NCBI GenBank assembly: GCA_014898415.1
Contig: RCTD01000004.1
Span: 2,541,001-2,605,000 of the forward strand
DNA: 64,000 bases
Source: Stromatinia cepivora
Taxonomy: Eukaryota; Ascomycota; Leotiomycetes; Helotiales; Sclerotiniaceae
Reading direction: 5' to 3'
This document shows, one piece after another, positions 60,811-64,000 of the stretch. Position 1 is the first letter of the stretch, and each line of letters starts with the position of its first letter. Under the pieces are notes generated by a model. It searched no databases. It saw nothing but the letters and a program-made list of their open reading frames with translations, and was not told where the DNA came from. Made by a program: the position numbers and the translations under genes.

Positions 60811-60953
60811 CTAATCCTTCTTCTTTAACTTTTCCCTTTCCTCCAAACTTAGAGCTTTGAAAGCCTTGAAAACCGCATCTTCCTCAGCCGCTTGTATAAG
60901 AATTTCTAATAAGTTTATTAAATCACTTAATAATATTAACCGAACCGATGGTT
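60811..60953 (-). pseudogene. 3' end of an unrecognised gene, cut off by the retroelement
   Basis: On the minus strand a frame is open for about 46 codons to the TAG at 60,811. It reads LINLLEILIQAAEEDAVFKA, then FKALSLEEREKLKKKD. The helical, charged composition is convincing for coding sequence and matches no transposon protein I know. It has no start; upstream lies the LTR region of the Copia element, which probably split or replaced the gene. Confidence 0.45.
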
Positions 60954-61423
60954 ATATGATCACGTGATATATTAATAATATAATTTAATATTATTAAATT
61001 TTATTATTATATGAAATCTCGATCATATATCATATTAGAATGATTTATAATGGAATAGAATGTGATGGAAGTGTATAGAACTTTCTTATTTCTAAGGTTA
61101 AATATTATTGGTTACTATTTCATTTCATTATATAAAATGATTCTATAAGATTCGATTTAAATCGATCTTATTTATAATCATAGAATATTATAGAATTTCA
61201 TAGAATCTTATCAAATACTATAAATAAGAAGATTTTCTTCAAAGAATTCTTCTGAAAAACAAGCAAAATAAATTCAATATTCAATATACTTATATTTTGA
61301 CTTCAACCATTATATATTCGATCACTCTTTTAAGCTATATAACTAAGTCTTCCACTATAATAATAGTGAATAATATTATTATTGTATCATTCATTATTAT
61401 TAACCAATCAACCTCCTCCAAGA

Positions 61424-61438
61424 GGTTATGAGCCCGGC
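61424..61438 (+). other. Half-tRNA primer-binding site of element H
   Basis: GGTTATGAGCCCGGC is complementary to the anticodon stem-loop of initiator methionine tRNA (GCCGGGCTCATAACC, with the CAT anticodon). Drosophila copia and yeast Ty5 prime from an internally cleaved initiator tRNA at this same place. Confidence 0.65.
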
Positions 61439-61900
61439 TAGTTAAATAACTAGCTTAAAAAGGGTATTGGCTTGATTTAAAGCTATAATATTATAGCTAT
61501 TAAGCCGTCGAATATAATTATATCAATATAATATCGATATTATATTGAAATACCATCGAAAATAAACCCTGAGGCCTGCGTCCCTGAAGCTAAACCTAAT
61601 TGAGCGAATAAAATTAGGTCCCTAGACGATATATTTAAGCTATACGCTACCCATAGCGGGTGATATATCAATTTCTTCATACCAAGGTGCCCTAGCTTGA
61701 TTAGGCTTTATTTTATACAGTTTAAAATAAAGATCTAATTTGAGAGGTGGCTGGTTTATAATTTTTAATCGAATTAATTTCGATATCAATTCGAATCATA
61801 ATCGAAATTCATTCAAAATTTTAATACTAAATTCATCAAAATTAGTATTAATTTTATATCAGATTAAAAGTCCATATAGCTTATATATAAAGGCTTAAAA

Positions 61901-64000
61901 ATGGCTTCCGGTATAAATTTTAAAGGAGAACCCTTGAAAGGGAGGTCCAATTATATTGAATGGATAAATAAGGCTAAATTATACCTTGAAATTAATGGTT
62001 TTATGCCTTATATCGATGGTTCCGAAACTCCTCCAAATAAATCATTATATATTAATGAAAAAGGAGAACCTTATAGCCCTGAATTAGCTATTAGATTTAA
62101 TGAAAGAACCTCTGAATATCTTCGAAATGAAAAGAGGGCTTTAGGAGCTATTAAATCTATAATTAGCTTCGAATTAGTCGAAAGATTTAAAGATAAAAAT
62201 TCGGCTAAAACCCTTTGGGAATCTATTAATAAAATATTTGGAGAATCATCCTTAGAATTAATGGGGAGATATCTAAATAAATTAATAGAATCTAATTATA
62301 ATAGTTCTGATGGAATGGATGAATATACTAATTCTATCCAATCATCATATAACTATTTAAAATCGATGAAATACGAAATTCCGAAGGCCTTTATTGCATG
62401 GTTCCTTTTTAGAGGCCTACCTAGTTCATTCGATGGCTTTGCCTCTCGAAAATACGAAGAATTAGCTAAAGAATTAGCTAATAACAATAATATTGATTTA
62501 GATAATTTATTTTCTGAATTAATATCCGAAGAGGCTAGAATGAAATCTAATATAGACCTCAACGCAAATAAGGCTAGTTTTAAAAATAATAAAACTCCTT
62601 ATTGTAGTCATTGCCGGAAGAAGGGTCATTTAGAATCTAAATGCTTTATTAAATACCCTGAATTAAAGAATAACAAGGGTAATAATAATAAGCAATCCAA
62701 TTCTGATTCGAATAATAATTCGAATAAAAAGAACCCTCTTTCAAACAAGCAATTAATGACTGTAAATCATAATATTCGACTAGCTAATTCAGTCAATATT
62801 TCGAAATACAAATTCATATTAGATTCAGGAGCTACAGAACATTATTGCCCTAATAAGGAATGGTTTATTAATTATAAACCATTGAAAAATCAATATATCA
62901 CTATAGCCAATGGTGAAAATACTTCAATCGAAGGAATAGGCGATATTCCAATTATTATTAATAATAATTCGGAAGTCATTATTCAAGGGGTATATTATAT
63001 ACCAAAATTAGCCACAACCTTAATTAGCTCAAATAAAATAGCTACTAAAGGCTGGGCTAGTCATATTATACCACCAGGAAATAAAATCAATCTAATCCAT
63101 AAAAGGTATAATATTAAAACTACAGCTCCTTGGATCAATAATGCTTATTATTTAGATTTTAAAATAAATTCTAAATATATCAAAAGCATTGAAAATAACT
63201 CTGAATCTGAAAAATCAGAGCTATTAGCCAATAAAATCGATTTAAACCTAATGCACAAAAGATTAGGTCACATTAATAAGAATCGTTTAATTAAATCCTT
63301 GAATATTAAATCAGAAAATAATATATCTGATTTAAATATATGCGAATCAGGCAAATTCGGCAAATTCCATCAAATAATAAGTCGAAAACCCTCTGATATT
63401 CCCGATATATCGAATAAATTCGAAAAATTCAGTCTAAATATTCAAGGGAATTTAAAATATTCCGATGAATATAAAAATCAGGATTTAAATATTTTGGAAG
63501 AAGAAAGCCCTGATTTCGAACCTATTAATACTATAAATGAAGAAGAAGAAAATTCAACTTCAATTATAGTACAAAACCCAATTCCCGAAGAGAGAATAGT
63601 CGAATCAGGACGCTCAAATAATGAAATCGAGGAAGGAACCCCTGAAAAACCTGAAATTCGAACCTCTAAACGAATTAGAGGGTTAAAACCTGAAAATAAA
63701 GGACTTTCATATGATCATAATGGAGTATCATATTATGGCCTAGCTCTTTCTGGGTATTTTAATTCGATTAATAAGGGGGTACAATTCGAAATCGACGATG
63801 AAAATTCGAAAAACCTTCAATTAACTTTCGATACTCAGCTTAAAAATAATAATAAAATTATTATTAAAAAGCCTGATCATATATTAATCGAACCAAAATC
63901 CTATAAAGAAGCAATTAGCTCACCGGATAAAGAATATTGGTTAAAAGCTATGGATTATGAAATAAATACCCTTGAATTGAATAAAACCTGGGATATTATT
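61901..64000 (+). CDS. Copia gag-pol polyprotein, partial, lacking the integrase core
   Basis: 700 codons, open to the window edge. Gag (about 1-230, with LWESINKIFGESSLELMGRY) carries a zinc knuckle C235-X2-C238-X4-H243-X4-C248. The retropepsin has its active site D308-S309-G310-A311. The gag-pre-integrase segment LMHKRLGHINKNRLIKSL follows, with H452 and H457 of the integrase zinc site; of the usual Cys pair only C481 is present, the second position being G484. After FEKFSLNIQGN (about 515-525) the frame jumps directly to the acidic linker (EEE, TSKRIRGLKPENKG) and then to the RT start EPKSYKEAISSPDKEYWLKA (664 on). The D-D-E catalytic core, normally about 150-200 residues, is absent without a frameshift. 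The element could make particles and, if RT is intact, cDNA, but could not integrate by itself. Asn and Lys are very frequent. Confidence 0.85.
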   Translation, partial: MASGINFKGEPLKGRSNYIEWINKAKLYLEINGFMPYIDGSETPPNKSLYINEKGEPYSPELAIRFNERTSEYLRNEKRALGAIKSIISFELVERFKDKNSAKTLWESINKIFGESSLELMGRYLNKLIESNYNSSDGMDEYTNSIQSSYNYLKSMKYEIPKAFIAWFLFRGLPSSFDGFASRKYEELAKELANNNNIDLDNLFSELISEEARMKSNIDLNANKASFKNNKTPYCSHCRKKGHLESKCFIKYPELKNNKGNNNKQSNSDSNNNSNKKNPLSNKQLMTVNHNIRLANSVNISKYKFILDSGATEHYCPNKEWFINYKPLKNQYITIANGENTSIEGIGDIPIIINNNSEVIIQGVYYIPKLATTLISSNKIATKGWASHIIPPGNKINLIHKRYNIKTTAPWINNAYYLDFKINSKYIKSIENNSESEKSELLANKIDLNLMHKRLGHINKNRLIKSLNIKSENNISDLNICESGKFGKFHQIISRKPSDIPDISNKFEKFSLNIQGNLKYSDEYKNQDLNILEEESPDFEPINTINEEEENSTSIIVQNPIPEERIVESGRSNNEIEEGTPEKPEIRTSKRIRGLKPENKGLSYDHNGVSYYGLALSGYFNSINKGVQFEIDDENSKNLQLTFDTQLKNNNKIIIKKPDHILIEPKSYKEAISSPDKEYWLKAMDYEINTLELNKTWDII

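Larger units (their letters stand above)
60900..64000 (+). mobile_element. Copia retrotransposon H, open, running off the window
   Basis: A different and younger Copia family from A-F. A 5' LTR, left edge unresolved between about 60,893 and 60,953, ends near 61,420. It is followed by a primer-binding site (61,424-61,438), about 460 bases of leader and a continuous gag-pol frame from 61,901 to the window end. The LTR is AT-rich and contains ATCACGTGAT (60,959-60,968). The frame is intact over 700 codons, so this copy has escaped the stop-creating mutation seen on the left. The 3' LTR is outside, so target duplication cannot be checked. Confidence 0.8.

Overview
This is a nuclear window from a filamentous ascomycete (Pezizomycotina). 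The evidence is short GT-AG introns of 45-80 nt with CTAAC/CTGAC-type branch sites, a Zn2Cys6 regulator, a fungal Rrn11-like Pol I factor, fungal CAP/Srv2, MAK32-like and MCM3 proteins, and AT-rich, stop-riddled retrotransposons of the kind RIP (repeat-induced point mutation) leaves. The protein style suggests Leotiomycetes (Sclerotiniaceae-like), but that placement is inference.

Layout. (1) 1-22,829: extremely AT-rich, gene-free nest of decayed LTR retrotransposons. Five LTRs of one Copia family are each exactly 166 bp under my boundaries. They belong to elements A, C and B (minus strand) and E and F (plus strand). A Gypsy element G (minus) lies between A and B, and a 1,676-bp gag-only LTR element D with 150-bp LTRs and a 5-bp target-site duplication lies inside B. 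The order reads as a Russian doll: E contains C, C contains B, B contains D and G, and G contains A. (2) 22,830-27,090: no convincing gene. (3) 27,091-38,135: gene island with an Rrn11-like factor, a small secreted protein, and a divergent pair made of an 8-exon Hsp70-like ATPase (minus) and an unusual regulator combining Zn2Cys6 and PHD fingers (plus). (4) 38,136-45,256: gene-poor, with the relic of a permease tail and two hAT-type MITEs, one with a perfect 8-bp duplication. (5) 45,257-54,165: cyclase-associated protein (minus), MAK32-like pfkB-fold protein (plus) and MCM3 (plus). (6) 54,166-60,598: two neighbouring unknown small proteins that look paralogous, with related leaders and trailers, a probable third decayed copy, and a 118-residue protein with one RanBP2-type zinc finger. 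(7) 60,811-64,000: the tail of a broken minus-strand gene and a different, still open Copia element whose reading frame lacks the integrase core and runs off the window.

The housekeeping genes act in separate processes: Pol I initiation, actin turnover and cAMP signalling, and replication licensing. They do not form a pathway. Spliced models were built by hand from splice signals and phase and are consistent throughout: Hsp70-like 711 aa, regulator 781 aa, CAP 543 aa, MAK32-like 433 aa, MCM3 898 aa. The most unusual items are the hairpin-rich, GC-rich intron in CAP, the Zn2Cys6-PHD fusion beside the Hsp70-like gene, the small-protein paralog cluster, and the Copia element without an integrase core.
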